This document shows positions 44,474 to 53,839 of a DNA stretch of 64,000 nt, one piece after another. The DNA lies in the NCBI RefSeq assembly GCF_023016085.1, contig NZ_JALKBF010000001.1, positions 3,036,899 to 3,100,898 of the forward strand, given 5' to 3'. Position 1 is the stretch's first letter, and each line of letters opens with the position of its first letter. The notes beneath the pieces were generated by a model. That model made no database searches, was not told where the DNA came from, and saw only the letters and a program-made list of their open reading frames with translations. Source of the stretch: Aliiroseovarius sp. F47248L. Its GTDB lineage: Bacteria > Pseudomonadota > Alphaproteobacteria > Rhodobacterales > Rhodobacteraceae. Both the position numbers and the translations under genes were made by a program.

Positions 44474-46072
44474 TCAGCCGATGGCGACGGCTTTCACGTC
44501 GTCGTCAATATCGGCCTCATACTGAACGAAGTTCTTGGCAAACATGTCGACCAGTTTCTGAGCTTGCGCATCATAGGCGGCGGCGTCCTGCCATGTGCGG
44601 CGGGGGTTCAGAAGCAGGTCTGGCACGCCTTCCACAGTTACCGGCACTTCGAAGCCGAAATTGTCGTCCTTTCGGAATTCCGAGTTCGCAAGCGATCCGT
44701 CCAGTGCGGCGGTCAGAAGCGCGCGCGTCGCGCGGATCGGCATCCGCGACCCGGTGCCGTACGCGCCACCGGTCCAGCCGGTATTGACCAGCCAGCAGGT
44801 TGCACCATGCTTGGCGATCTTGTCACGCAGCAGTGCGCCATATTCAGCGGGACGGCGCGGCATGAAGGGCGCACCGAAACAGGTCGAGAAGGTGGGTTCC
44901 GGTTCGGTCACACCCTTTTCAGTGCCCGCCACTTTCGACGTGAAACCCGACAGGAAGTGGTACATCGCCTGTGCCGGTGTCAGCCGCGCAATCGGCGGCA
45001 GGACGCCAAACGCATCACAGGTCAGCATGATAATGTTCTTCGGATGCCCGCCCACGGCGGTTTTCGACGCGTTCGCGATATAGTGCAGCGGATAGGCGCA
45101 ACGCATGTTCGCGGTCAGGCTGTCATCTTCGAAATCCAACTTCTTGGTTTCTTCGTCATAGACCATGTTTTCGATGACGGTCGCGAACTTCGTGGTGGTG
45201 GCATAGATTTCCGGCTCGGCCTCGGCCGACAGGTTGATGGTCTTGGCATAGCAACCACCCTCGAAGTTGAAGGTGCCAGTGTCCGACCAGCCATGTTCGT
45301 CATCGCCAATCAGCGTGCGCTCGGGATCTGCAGACAGGGTCGTCTTGCCGGTGCCTGACAGGCCGAAGAAAATCGCCGTGTCGACGGGGTTTCCAGTGGC
45401 GTGGTTGGCCGAGCAATGCATCGGCATCACGCCTTTTTCCGGCAGGATGTAGTTGAGCAGTGTGAAAACCGACTTTTTGTTTTCACCCGCATATTCAGTG
45501 CCGCCGATCAGGATGATCTTGCGATCAAAGTTCAGTGCGATGACGGTTTCCGACCGACACCCGTGTCGCTTGGCGTCCGCCTTGAAAGAGGGGCAGTTGA
45601 TGATTGTGAATTCGGGGTCGAACTCATCCAGTTCTTCGCGGTCGGGGCGGCGCAGCATGTGTCGAATGAACAGGTTGTGCCAAGCCAATTCGGTCACAAG
45701 ACGTACGTCCAGCCGATAGGCCGGGTCTGCCCCGCCGAACAAGTCTTGCACGTAGTAATCCTTGCCCTTCATGTGCTCGAGCATGTCGTCATAAAGGGTG
45801 TCGAATTTGGCCGGGTCCATCGGTGGGTTGTTTTCCCACCATATATGCGGCTCGACGCTGGGGGTTTTGACAACAAACTTGTCCAAGGGCGACCGGCCCG
45901 TATGTTTGCCGGTCGTGACCAGGAAGGCGCCGCCTTGGCCCAGGCTTCCCTCGCCACGCGCAAGCGCGGCTTCGATCAGATCAGGCTCCATTAAGTTGTA
46001 ATAGACATTGCCCAGCCCCTTGATGCCTTGATCTTCCAAGCGGCGTTCTGGGTTCACCCGTCCAGTGGTCAT
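44474..46072 (-). CDS. pckA: Phosphoenolpyruvate carboxykinase (ATP)
   Basis: Gluconeogenic enzyme turning oxaloacetate and ATP into PEP and CO2. The 532-residue protein has [21 protein letters not shown]-like region with [27 protein letters not shown], the P-loop [23 protein letters not shown] and [10 protein letters not shown], all PEPCK-ATP signatures. ATG 46072 lies seven bases after AGGAG; the upstream start at 46099 is not needed. It diverges from chvI, an arrangement kept in many alphaproteobacteria, in which ChvI is known to affect pckA. The shared region holds two inverted repeats. Confidence 0.97.
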   Translation of the reverse strand: MTTGRVNPERRLEDQGIKGLGNVYYNLMEPDLIEAALARGEGSLGQGGAFLVTTGKHTGRSPLDKFVVKTPSVEPHIWWENNPPMDPAKFDTLYDDMLEHMKGKDYYVQDLFGGADPAYRLDVRLVTELAWHNLFIRHMLRRPDREELDEFDPEFTIINCPSFKADAKRHGCRSETVIALNFDRKIILIGGTEYAGENKKSVFTLLNYILPEKGVMPMHCSANHATGNPVDTAIFFGLSGTGKTTLSADPERTLIGDDEHGWSDTGTFNFEGGCYAKTINLSAEAEPEIYATTTKFATVIENMVYDEETKKLDFEDDSLTANMRCAYPLHYIANASKTAVGGHPKNIIMLTCDAFGVLPPIARLTPAQAMYHFLSGFTSKVAGTEKGVTEPEPTFSTCFGAPFMPRRPAEYGALLRDKIAKHGATCWLVNTGWTGGAYGTGSRMPIRATRALLTAALDGSLANSEFRKDDNFGFEVPVTVEGVPDLLLNPRRTWQDAAAYDAQAQKLVDMFAKNFVQYEADIDDDVKAVAIG

Positions 46073-46116
46073 ATTTTGCTCCTGTCGCCGGTCCGTCATT
46101 TACCAACGTATTTAGG

Positions 46117-46168
46117 GTTCACATGAGACCGCGTGACACCCGCCACGCGCGCCAACCCTCATGTGAAC
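46117..46168. repeat. Perfect 11-bp inverted repeat upstream of pckA
   Basis: GTTCACATGAG (46117-46127) and CTCATGTGAAC (46158-46168) are exact reverse complements, separated by 30 bases. They lie 45-96 bases before the pckA start codon. They could be two regulator half-site clusters or the arms of a large hairpin. Confidence 0.65.
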
Positions 46169-46233
46169 GAGGGCCGGTAATCGCGCTATAGCATGGAGGC
46201 TTTCAAATGGAACAGGTCGCTTTAACGCAGTTA

Positions 46234-46257
46234 GCGCAACCAAGTGCTTGTTTGCGC
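46234..46257. promoter_or_regulatory. Imperfect palindrome between pckA and chvI
   Basis: GCGCAACCAAG (46234-46244), two bases, CTTGTTTGCGC (46247-46257) give 11-bp arms with one mismatch. The right end runs into TTGCGCAA and then TTGCGC again. It lies about 177 bases before chvI. Confidence 0.5.
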
Positions 46258-46433
46258 AATCATGTTGCGCGCAGAGCCGTTGCAAAGTGCGGTAAATTCG
46301 CCAGCATTTTGATCAATTCACGCGGCAGACAGGCGCGTATCCTCTCGATTCGCAGTTACATATTGATTCGCCAGACCGAAAACAGGACAATGGCGCAAAA
46401 CAAAATAAACATGAGCAGTGTAAGGAGACCCCT

Positions 46434-47138
46434 ATGTCGAGAATCGCTTTGGTGGACGATGACAGGAACATCCTGACTTCCGTCGCGATCACTCTCGAGG
46501 CCGAGGGCTTCGAAGTTGAAACCTATAATGATGGCCAAAGCGCGCTTGACGCGTTTATGCAGCGCCTGCCCGATATGGCGGTTCTGGACATCAAGATGCC
46601 CCGGATGGATGGGATGGACCTGTTGCAGCGTTTGCGGCAGAAAACCAAGACCATGCCGGTGATTTTCCTGACCTCGAAAGACGATGAGATCGACGAGGTT
46701 CTGGGTCTTCGCATGGGCGCAGACGACTATGTAACCAAACCGTTCAGCCAGCGACTTCTGGTGGAGCGCATTCGCGCACTGTTACGACGGCAGGAAGTGA
46801 TCGCCAAGGATGACGCCGGCGATGTTGAAGAAAGCAAATCGCTGGTTCGCGGTGAGTTGACGATGGACCCTTTGCGCCATGCCGTTACGTGGAAAGGCAA
46901 TGATGTATCCCTGACCGTGACCGAGTTTTTGTTGCTTCAGGCATTGGCTCAGCGTCCCGGCTTTGTCAAAAGCCGTGATCAGTTGATGGATGTCGCCTAT
47001 GACGATCAGGTCTATGTCGATGATCGCACCATCGACAGTCATATCAAACGGCTGCGCAAGAAAATGCGGACGGCAGATGACGATTTCTCGGCAATCGAAA
47101 CGCTGTATGGCATCGGTTACCGGTATAACGAGGAATAA
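46434..47138 (+). CDS. chvI: Response regulator ChvI
   Basis: OmpR-type regulator (234 residues) controlling acid, envelope and carbon-related genes in alphaproteobacteria, paired with ChvG. The receiver domain has [25 protein letters not shown] with the phosphoryl Asp, [12 protein letters not shown] and DDYVTKPFS. The C-terminal winged helix has [27 protein letters not shown] and [20 protein letters not shown] precedes the ATG. It starts 11 bases before chvG's reading region. Confidence 0.95.
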   Translation: MSRIALVDDDRNILTSVAITLEAEGFEVETYNDGQSALDAFMQRLPDMAVLDIKMPRMDGMDLLQRLRQKTKTMPVIFLTSKDDEIDEVLGLRMGADDYVTKPFSQRLLVERIRALLRRQEVIAKDDAGDVEESKSLVRGELTMDPLRHAVTWKGNDVSLTVTEFLLLQALAQRPGFVKSRDQLMDVAYDDQVYVDDRTIDSHIKRLRKKMRTADDDFSAIETLYGIGYRYNEE

Positions 47139-47158
47139 CGCCGCGTGCGTTGGACAAG

Positions 47159-48937
47159 ATGGTGACAAAGGTGAAGGACACCAAAGCCACAACCCGAAGC
47201 GATCTTGTTCTGGGTGAAGATTGGGTCTCGCCAAGTGGTGAGATGGATTTTGAACTGCGCGACAAGCGGGCGCAGCGCGGGCTGATTTCGATCAATCGGT
47301 CACCGCTGGCGCGCAAGATCATCACGTTCAATTTGCTTGGGCTTGTCGTCCTTGTGGCGGGGGTTCTGTATCTGAATCCGTTTCGTGACAGTTTGCTGAT
47401 CCAGCGTGAACGCGGATTGATCGTAGAGGCTGAACTGATCGCCGATGTGTTCGAAGCCCAGCTTGAACAGGCCATTGAAAACCAATCGAATACATCGCCC
47501 GATCTTCTGGATGCGCCTGCCCCAGAAGGAGAAGTGGCGCCAGAGGTCGTGGTGCCTGTCGCGCCTGACTTCGCTGAAACACTGTCTGATTTGCAGCTAC
47601 CAGTAGGCTTGGAAGTCTTTGTCTTCGACGCAAACGAGGCGCTATTGGCGCGATCCGTCGGAGTTCCGCCCGCCGCGCCAACCCCGGTCGACGGATTGAG
47701 GCGTCAGGTCGGGTCGACCATTATCACGGACCTTTTGAATGCCGTATGGGAAGGTGTGTCCGGTATTGTCGCCAAGGGTGATGGACAGTCCCTGCCATTG
47801 GACACCGAGGTGATGGCGCGGACGCTGTATCCTGGTGCCATGAACGGTGCGACGCGCGTATCCAATGGTGTCGATGAAAACGGCGGCACGGTTTTTTCCG
47901 TGGCGACGCCGATCTTGCAAAACGGTGTTCCGGCGGGTGTGGTGGCCATTACCAGTGCTGCTGGCGAATTGGACCTTCTGGTGCGAGCTGAGCGCGAGCA
48001 GTTGTTGCAGATGTTCGTGATCGCGATCCTTGTGTCGATCGGGCTGAGCCTTGTACTGGCCTCGACCATCGCCAACCCGCTCTCTGATCTTGCCGCCGCC
48101 GCCGAATTGGGTCGGGACAAGGATCACAACAGCGTTCGGACCGGTCGGGTTCGCATCCCGGACCTGACGGCGCGCCCTGACGAAATCGGCCGCCTGTCTG
48201 GCGCGCTGCGCGGAATGGTGGCTGCACTGTATGACCGAATTGATTCCAACGAACAGTTCGCCGCCGATGTGGCGCACGAGATCAAAAACCCACTGGCCAG
48301 TCTGCGATCGGCTATTGGCACGCTGCGTCTGGCCAAGAAAGACGAACATCGCGGCAAGTTGTTGGATGTGATCGATCACGATGTGCGCCGGTTGGATCGT
48401 TTGGTCAGCGATATTTCGAATGCATCCCGGCTGGACAGCGAGTTGGTGAAGGAAGAGGAAGAAGAGTTCAACCTTCTGAAGATGCTTCGTAACTTGACTG
48501 AGTATTTGGGCAATGAAGGCAGCGACAAAGGTGTCGAATTCATCACCGATCTGCCACCTGATCCGATTTTCATTCGCGGGTTGGAAGCCCGTCTGGCACA
48601 GGTTTTCGTGAACCTGATCACCAATGCGCTTAGCTTCTGCGACGAAGGCGATGCAATTCGTGTCTGGGTGCGACGGCGCGAAAACCGTGTGCTTGTGGTG
48701 ATTGAGGATACCGGCCCCGGAATCCCCGAGCAGGCGTTGAACAAGATTTTTAAACGCTTCTATTCCGAACGCCCCGAAAGCCAGTTTGGCAACAATTCAG
48801 GACTTGGACTGGCGATTTCAAAGCAGATCGTCGAAGCCCATGGCGGCGTGATCTGGGCCGAAAACATTCGCCCGACCGATGCGGATGTAACCTCTGATCC
48901 ACTAGGCGCACGCTTCGTTGTTGGCCTTCCAGTGTGA
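47159..48937 (+). CDS. chvG: Sensor histidine kinase ChvG
   Basis: Membrane sensor kinase (592 residues), partner of ChvI. Two helices, at about residues 56-78 (FNLLGLVVLVAGVLYL) and 280-305 (MFVIAILVSIGLSLVLAS), flank a ~200-residue periplasmic sensor with a low-complexity part (EGEVAPEVVVPVAPD). A HAMP segment follows. The catalytic part has FAADVAHEIKNPLASLRSAI with the phospho-His, NLITNALSFCDEG (N box), VIEDTGPGIPEQ (G1) and NNSGLGLAISKQIVEAHGG (G2). Start ATG 47159 or GTG 47162. It overlaps hprK by four bases (GTGA). Confidence 0.94.
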   Translation: MVTKVKDTKATTRSDLVLGEDWVSPSGEMDFELRDKRAQRGLISINRSPLARKIITFNLLGLVVLVAGVLYLNPFRDSLLIQRERGLIVEAELIADVFEAQLEQAIENQSNTSPDLLDAPAPEGEVAPEVVVPVAPDFAETLSDLQLPVGLEVFVFDANEALLARSVGVPPAAPTPVDGLRRQVGSTIITDLLNAVWEGVSGIVAKGDGQSLPLDTEVMARTLYPGAMNGATRVSNGVDENGGTVFSVATPILQNGVPAGVVAITSAAGELDLLVRAEREQLLQMFVIAILVSIGLSLVLASTIANPLSDLAAAAELGRDKDHNSVRTGRVRIPDLTARPDEIGRLSGALRGMVAALYDRIDSNEQFAADVAHEIKNPLASLRSAIGTLRLAKKDEHRGKLLDVIDHDVRRLDRLVSDISNASRLDSELVKEEEEEFNLLKMLRNLTEYLGNEGSDKGVEFITDLPPDPIFIRGLEARLAQVFVNLITNALSFCDEGDAIRVWVRRRENRVLVVIEDTGPGIPEQALNKIFKRFYSERPESQFGNNSGLGLAISKQIVEAHGGVIWAENIRPTDADVTSDPLGARFVVGLPV

Positions 48938-49383
48938 TCGAAGAAGGGTCTACGCAGCCGCTAGGTTGTCACGCGACGACGATTGCCGTTGGTGATGCGG
49001 CGGCGATGTTTGTCGGTCCGTCGGGGTCGGGGAAGTCGTCGCTGGCGCTTCAGATGATCGGGCTGGGGGCGAAGCTGATCTCGGATGACTATAGCCGGAT
49101 CGATGTGAGGGAAGCGGGTGTGTTCGTTCTGGCCCCTGACCGCCTGCAAGGCGTGATTGAGGCGCGCGGCGTCGGTTTGATCAATGTCCCATGGAAAGCA
49201 TCGGCGCGACTTCAACTGGTCGTTGATATGACTAGAGATGAGGCGGAGCGACACCCCGGATCACGGCGGCTCACAAATATTGGCGGTTGCGATATCGACC
49301 TTGTTTTGCGGGTTGACGCGCCTTACTTCGCATGTGCGCTATACCACCTGTTGAAATCCGGTAGGTATGACGAAACAAGCTAG
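48934..49383 (+). CDS. hprK: HPr kinase/phosphorylase, short form
   Basis: A 149-residue alphaproteobacterial short HprK with only the C-terminal catalytic domain. The P-loop is FVGPSGSGKSSLALQMI (residues 26-42) and KLISDDYSRI carries the acidic pair. GVGLINVPW and the C-terminal DIDLVLRV continue the fold. Classical HprK (~310 residues) also has a regulatory N-domain, absent here. It should phosphorylate Ser47 of the HPr in the same cluster. GTG start overlapping chvG's stop indicates coupling of sensing and PTS control. Confidence 0.92.
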   Translation: MIEEGSTQPLGCHATTIAVGDAAAMFVGPSGSGKSSLALQMIGLGAKLISDDYSRIDVREAGVFVLAPDRLQGVIEARGVGLINVPWKASARLQLVVDMTRDEAERHPGSRRLTNIGGCDIDLVLRVDAPYFACALYHLLKSGRYDETS

Positions 49384-49386
49384 GTA

Positions 49387-50301
49387 ATGAAGATGACTGA
49401 CGATAAAACCAACACGGGACAGAAAGTGGTTCTGGTCACCGGCCCTTCCGGCGCCGGACGAACCACGGCCATCCGTGTGCTGGAAGACATCGGCTATGAG
49501 GTCATCGACAATTTGCCGCTGTCGTTGATTGGCCGGGTTCTTGGTGGCCCTGCTTTGGATCACCCGCTGGCGCTGGGCGTCGACGTGCGCAACCGCGACT
49601 TCTCGACCGAGATGATGTTGCAGGTGATCGAAGATCTGCGCGAAGATGATCGCCATGCTGTCGAGGTGCTGTATCTGGATTGTTCGCGAGATGTTTTGAT
49701 CCGCCGCTATTCGGAAACCCGGCGCCGCCACCCGCTTGCACCTGCAGAAACACCAGATCACGGCATCACCCGCGAGATAGAGCTTCTGGCACCTGTGCGT
49801 GGGCGCGCGGATGTTCTGATCGACACGTCAGACCTGTCGCCGCATGACCTGAAAGAAGAGCTTATGCGATGGCTGTCTCAGTCAGGTGCGGAGAACCTGG
49901 CGGTGTCCGTTCATTCGTTTTCATACAAGCGTGGGGTGCCGCGTGGGCTTGATATGGTGCTGGACGCGCGGTTCCTGCGCAATCCGCATTGGGAGCCGAC
50001 GCTTAGATCGCTGGATGGGCGTTCTAATGACGTTGCAGACTATGTTGCCAAGGATCCGCGGTTTGACGAGTTCTTCACCCGTGTTGCCGAGCTGGTCGAG
50101 TTTCTGATACCTGCTTACGGCGACGAAGGGAAATCGCATCTAGCCATTGGTTTTGGGTGTACCGGAGGGCAACACCGATCGGTTGCCCTGACGGAAAGAT
50201 TGGCGAAGACGCTTGCAGACAAGGGTTGGCAAGTGTCAATTAGACATCGGGAATTGGAACGTCGAGCCGATGCGGGGCCGACGTCGAAGCAGTTGGGGTA
50301 A
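49387..50301 (+). CDS. rapZ: RNase adapter protein RapZ (YvcJ family)
   Basis: P-loop protein of 304 residues that in E. coli delivers GlmZ sRNA to RNase E and senses glucosamine-6-phosphate. Seen are a P-loop, [18 protein letters not shown], with Arg where Lys is normal, [62 protein letters not shown] and [17 protein letters not shown]. The last is the conserved C-terminal signature. Start could also be ATG 49393. Between hprK and the PTS EIIA, as in many alphaproteobacteria; whether it acts on an sRNA here is unknown. Confidence 0.93.
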   Translation: MKMTDDKTNTGQKVVLVTGPSGAGRTTAIRVLEDIGYEVIDNLPLSLIGRVLGGPALDHPLALGVDVRNRDFSTEMMLQVIEDLREDDRHAVEVLYLDCSRDVLIRRYSETRRRHPLAPAETPDHGITREIELLAPVRGRADVLIDTSDLSPHDLKEELMRWLSQSGAENLAVSVHSFSYKRGVPRGLDMVLDARFLRNPHWEPTLRSLDGRSNDVADYVAKDPRFDEFFTRVAELVEFLIPAYGDEGKSHLAIGFGCTGGQHRSVALTERLAKTLADKGWQVSIRHRELERRADAGPTSKQLG

Positions 50302-50306
50302 CGAGC

Positions 50307-50702
50307 GTGATCGGCATCGTGATCGTCGCGCATGGCGGACTTGCAAGGGAATACCTTGCCGCTGTCGAACATGTTGTCGGCAAACAACCCGGTGTGCGTG
50401 CCATCTCGACCGATGCTGAATGCGATCGGGCCAACAAACAATCTGAAATTGCAACCGCCGCGGATGCCGTCGACGAGGGTGATGGCGTTGTGGTGGTGGT
50501 CGATATGTTCGGCGGTTCGCCCGCCAACCTGTCGCTTCCTGCGTGCTGCAAAGCCGACCGGAAGATCCTGTATGGGGCCAACCTGCCCATGTTGGTAAAG
50601 TTGGCCAAGACCCGACATCTGCCGATTGAAATGTCCACAAGTAAGGCACTTGCAGCCGGACGGAAATACATCGACTGTATTGATGGTATACAGGAGTTGT
50701 AG
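50307..50702 (+). CDS. PTS EIIA component, mannose family (ManX-like)
   Basis: A 131-residue single-domain EIIA. It starts MIGIVIVAHGGLAREYL; His9 in VAHGG is the phosphorylation site. Further on is VVVVVDMFGGSPANLS, characteristic of EIIA-Man. With no EIIB/C/D beside it, it probably belongs to a regulatory, non-transport PTS like those of alphaproteobacteria. GTG start. Lies three bases before HPr. Confidence 0.92.
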   Translation: MIGIVIVAHGGLAREYLAAVEHVVGKQPGVRAISTDAECDRANKQSEIATAADAVDEGDGVVVVVDMFGGSPANLSLPACCKADRKILYGANLPMLVKLAKTRHLPIEMSTSKALAAGRKYIDCIDGIQEL

Positions 50703-50705
50703 TGT

Positions 50706-50978
50706 ATGAGCACGAGCCGCGAATTGGAAATCATCAACGTCAAAGGACTGCACGCCCGTGCATCGGCCAAATTCGTTGATACAGTCGAAAACCATGACGC
50801 GACCGCGCGCGTATCCAAAGACGGCATTGATGCCGAGGGGGATTCGATCATGGGCCTGTTGATGCTTGCAGCATCGCAGGGCACCAAGATTCACGTCGAA
50901 ACCTCGGGTCCGCAGGCGACCGAGCTGATGACGGCACTGGCCGAACTGGTTGAAGACAAGTTCGGCGAAGGTATGTAG
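50706..50978 (+). CDS. ptsH: HPr phosphocarrier protein
   Basis: A 90-residue HPr. GLHARAS gives the phospho-His16, and DSIMGLLMLAASQGT gives Ser47, the site of HprK. It passes phosphate from enzyme I (not encoded here) to the EIIA. The co-located hprK, EIIA and HPr form a regulatory phosphorelay. Codon usage normal. Followed by an acyltransferase gene after 21 bases. Confidence 0.95.
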   Translation: MSTSRELEIINVKGLHARASAKFVDTVENHDATARVSKDGIDAEGDSIMGLLMLAASQGTKIHVETSGPQATELMTALAELVEDKFGEGM

Positions 50979-50999
50979 GGCGCGTGTCGCGGGTTCAAT

Positions 51000-51899
51000 A
51001 TGGGACAAGACGTCGTGAATAACGCAGACAGCGATATGGTCGAAAGCAGTCAGGAAGGCCTGTCCCACGATCAGTATGACCGTCGCAACCTGACCTATGC
51101 CAATTCCCTGAACAATCCGATCCAGTCCTATGTCATCCGGGTCGTGGAATGGTTCACTGGCAAAATCTCGATCCTGAGGATGGTCAGAAAGCTGGAAAAG
51201 CGGGGCGCACCGAAGGGGCAAGCGTTCTGGGGTGCGTGTCTGGACGTGATGGGTATTCGTGTCGAAACACCTGACGATCAGCTGCGAAATATTCCACCCG
51301 AAGGCCCCGTAATAGCGGTTGCCAATCACCCGCACGGATTGGTGGACGGGATGGTATTGGCCGAACTGATTGGACGTCGTCGTCAGGATTACCGCATCCT
51401 CAGCCGCTCGGTTTTAGATGGGTTGGATGAGGTGGCATCGTCCTACATGATTCCTGTGCCGTTTCCGCACGATCCGGAAGCCCAGCAAAAGATGGTCGAA
51501 ATGCGCGCCCAGACCATGGCGCATCTGAAAGCCGGTGGGCTTGTTACGTTGTTTCCATCTGGTGTTGTTGCATCGTCGGACACCCTGTTTGGTCCGGCGA
51601 TAGAGCGGGAATGGAATGTTTTTACCGCGCAACTGATCCGGCGGTCGGGCGCCAAAGTGGTGCCGATCTATTTCCCAGGGTCCAATTCGCGCTGGTATCA
51701 GATGGCCAACCGGCTGTCAGCCACGATGCGACAGGCCTTGTTGCTGCACGAGATCGTCAGAAGCTGCAACCGCCCGCAAAAGCCGGTGATTGGGCCGGTG
51801 CTGTCGGGTGTGGAAATGGAACGGCTGCACACAGACCCGCGTGGCTTCATGGGATGGCTGCGCACCCATACTCTGGCGTTAGGAAAGCCACGCGACTAG
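51000..51899 (+). CDS. 1-acyl-sn-glycerol-3-phosphate acyltransferase-like protein
   Basis: A 299-residue PlsC/LPLAT-like acyltransferase. The motif VANHPHGLVDG supplies the His and Asp of the catalytic HxxxxD-like block (longer spacing, as in the OlsA/OlsB-type group), followed by LFPSGVVASSD for phosphate binding and VVPIYFPGSNSRWYQ. An N-terminal hydrophilic region of about 50 residues precedes it; no clear signal peptide. The exact acceptor, phosphatidic acid precursor or ornithine lipid, is unknown. ATG 51000. Confidence 0.85.
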   Translation: MGQDVVNNADSDMVESSQEGLSHDQYDRRNLTYANSLNNPIQSYVIRVVEWFTGKISILRMVRKLEKRGAPKGQAFWGACLDVMGIRVETPDDQLRNIPPEGPVIAVANHPHGLVDGMVLAELIGRRRQDYRILSRSVLDGLDEVASSYMIPVPFPHDPEAQQKMVEMRAQTMAHLKAGGLVTLFPSGVVASSDTLFGPAIEREWNVFTAQLIRRSGAKVVPIYFPGSNSRWYQMANRLSATMRQALLLHEIVRSCNRPQKPVIGPVLSGVEMERLHTDPRGFMGWLRTHTLALGKPRD

Positions 51900-51917
51900 T
51901 CGAGTCGCCACCACACG

Positions 51918-52793
51918 TCACCGTGTGGGAACGGGTGTTTCACCACGATAGTCATAAAACCCACGTTTGGATTTCCGACCAAGCCAGCCAGCTTCGACAT
52001 ATTTGGTCAAAAGCGGACAGGGGCGGTATTTCGTATCCGCCAATCCGTCATGCAGCACGTTCATGATTGCAAGGCAGGTGTCCAATCCAATGAAATCCGC
52101 CAGTTCCAGCGGTCCCATCGGATGGTTCGCACCAAGTTTCAACGAGGTGTCGATGCTTTTGACCGAGCCCACACCTTCGTAAAGCGTATACACCGCTTCG
52201 TTGATCATCGGCATAAGGATGCGGTTGACGATGAATGCGGGAAAATCCTCGGCGCTGGCGGCGGTTTTGCCAAGCCGGTCCACGACATCATGGCAAGTCT
52301 TGAACGTTTCCTGATCCGTCGCGATACCGCGGATCAGTTCAACAAGCTGCATCACCGGAACCGGGTTCATGAAGTGAAACCCCATAAACCGTTCCGGACG
52401 GTCTGTGCCGCTAGCCAGTCGCGTGATCGAGATGGACGAGGTGTTCGAGGTCAGAATGGTGTCCGGTTTCAGATGCGGCAAAAGCCCATCAAAAATTTTC
52501 TTCTTCAGAGCTTCATTTTCGGTCGCGGCCTCGATGATCAAATCGGTTGCACCGATGTCTGGCAGCTTCATGGTGGTCGAGATCAGGCCCAACGCCTTGT
52601 CCCGATCCTCGGATGAGATCGCCTCGCGAGCGACCTGCCGCTCCATGTTCTTTGCAATGCGCGCCATGGCCGCATCCAGACTGTCCTGACTGATGTCGTT
52701 CAGACGGACTTCGTAACCGGCCAAAGCCATAACATGCGCGATGCCGTTGCCCATCTGTCCGGCACCCACAATGCCAATCGTCTCGATGCTCAT
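51918..52793 (-). CDS. hbd: 3-hydroxybutyryl-CoA dehydrogenase
   Basis: NAD(P)-dependent enzyme of 291 residues interconverting acetoacetyl-CoA and 3-hydroxybutyryl-CoA. The N-terminal Rossmann fold has IGIVGAGQMGNGIAHVMALAG, then EAATENEALK and TSSISITRLAS. The catalytic region includes GFHFMNPVPVMQLVELI with its His, FIVNRILMPMINEAVY and GANHPMGPLELADFIGLDTCL. AAGGGA precedes the ATG. It belongs to butanoate or PHB turnover. EtfBA lie just downstream in the map, on the same strand but separated by another gene. Confidence 0.95.
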   Translation of the reverse strand: MSIETIGIVGAGQMGNGIAHVMALAGYEVRLNDISQDSLDAAMARIAKNMERQVAREAISSEDRDKALGLISTTMKLPDIGATDLIIEAATENEALKKKIFDGLLPHLKPDTILTSNTSSISITRLASGTDRPERFMGFHFMNPVPVMQLVELIRGIATDQETFKTCHDVVDRLGKTAASAEDFPAFIVNRILMPMINEAVYTLYEGVGSVKSIDTSLKLGANHPMGPLELADFIGLDTCLAIMNVLHDGLADTKYRPCPLLTKYVEAGWLGRKSKRGFYDYRGETPVPTR

Positions 52794-52953
52794 CTGATCC
52801 CTTTCGTTGTCTTGCGCCAGAGTATGCGGCTGCGCGTCGGGGGCGCAAGGGTTAAGCGCGCCCTAAGAAAATTAGCTGCATTTGAGGATTAGCCAAATGA
52901 AAACCAGTTTATGAGAATCATCGTCTCGGGTGAATAATATTGGAGTGGGTGGA

Positions 52954-53781
52954 ATGGCTTACGATACCATGGGCAAGGGTCCCTTGAACTATCAGCTGTG
53001 CAGATACGGGACGTCAAAAATCCTGTTTCGTGGACCGAAAAAAAAGCTGGCGGCGCCGTACATCGCGGTTCTGGGTGGGACCGAGACTTTTGGAAAGTAT
53101 CTTTCGCATCCCTATCCTGAATTGTTGCAATTGGAACTTGGAACACAAGTCGTGAATTTCGGCTGCCAGAACGCGGGAGTGGACGCGTTTTTGCATGATC
53201 ATGGGCTGTTGACTCTTGGCAATCGGGCGAAAGCCACCGTGCTGCAAGTGCCCGGCGCGCACAACATGTCGAACCGGTTCTATTCAGTTCATCCGCGACG
53301 CAATGACAGGTTTTTGCGTGGCTCGAACCTGTTGAAGGAACTGTATGGCGAGGTTGATTTGACCGAGTTCAGTTTTACCCGCCATCTTCTGACGGCTCTG
53401 CACGATGTCTCGGCCGACAGGTTCGTAAAGATCGTGGAAGAGCTGCGAACGGCGTGGGTTGCACGGATGAAACTGCTGATCGCAAAGCTGGAATGCGAGA
53501 TCGTGCTGCTGTGGTTGGCCGACCATCCGATCAGCGAAGGCGCGCAGGGTGGGATCAATGGGTCAGATCCATTATTTGTTGATCAGGACATGATGCAGGC
53601 TATCGCGCCCTTTGTAGCCGAAGTCGTCGAAGTCGCGGTATCCCCTCAGCAGCAGGAGGATGGGCGGCGTGGATTGGTTTATGCTGATATGGAGGAGCCG
53701 ACTACGCGTGATATGCTGGGTTCGATCGCGCATCGAAGAACCAGCCGGGCCCTACATGACGCGATTGATCGTCTTCGGTAG
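52954..53781 (+). CDS. SGNH-like protein of unknown function (probably DUF6473)
   Basis: A 275-residue soluble protein. Its N-terminal part has [13 protein letters not shown] followed, 30 residues on, by [15 protein letters not shown], closely matching the block I (GDSFTFG-like) and block II (NxGxxGxxxxxFL) pattern of SGNH hydrolases. However, the block I Asp and nucleophilic Ser are replaced (GGTETFG), leaving Thr. A later [10 protein letters not shown] may be the DxxH block. Therefore the fold is probably SGNH while the activity is doubtful. I recall the family as DUF6473. The ATG at 52954 follows GGAG; a GTG at 52930 would add eight residues. Function unknown. Confidence 0.8.
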   Translation: MAYDTMGKGPLNYQLCRYGTSKILFRGPKKKLAAPYIAVLGGTETFGKYLSHPYPELLQLELGTQVVNFGCQNAGVDAFLHDHGLLTLGNRAKATVLQVPGAHNMSNRFYSVHPRRNDRFLRGSNLLKELYGEVDLTEFSFTRHLLTALHDVSADRFVKIVEELRTAWVARMKLLIAKLECEIVLLWLADHPISEGAQGGINGSDPLFVDQDMMQAIAPFVAEVVEVAVSPQQQEDGRRGLVYADMEEPTTRDMLGSIAHRRTSRALHDAIDRLR

Positions 53782-53791
53782 GGGGACGAAA

Positions 53792-53815
53792 AAGGCCCAC
53801 CAAGATGGCGGGCCT
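53792..53815 (-). terminator. Terminator of the etfBA transcript
   Basis: On the minus strand AAGGCCCGCC-ATCTT-GGTGGGCCTT forms a ten-pair stem with one G-T pair, followed by a TTT run. It lies between the stops of etfA (53840) and the convergent SGNH-like gene (53781), so may work in both directions. Confidence 0.75.
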
Positions 53816-53839
53816 TGATCAATTCAGGTTGTTTTGGCG

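Larger units (their letters stand above)
46073..46433. promoter_or_regulatory. Divergent pckA-chvI control region
   Basis: A 361-base non-coding stretch between divergent starts. It contains two clear inverted repeats (46117-46168 and 46234-46257), and AT-rich runs close to the chvI start. An open frame at 46207-46476 has no family-like features and overlaps chvI, so it is not taken as a gene. Confidence 0.6.

Noticed and set aside
46207..46476. 89-residue open frame in the pckA-chvI gap
   Set aside because: No ribosome site, overlaps chvI and has no sensible composition.
52840..52864. GGGCGC / GCGCCC pair next to hbd as a terminator
   Set aside because: It lies between two divergent starts, so termination makes no sense there; arms are only six bases.
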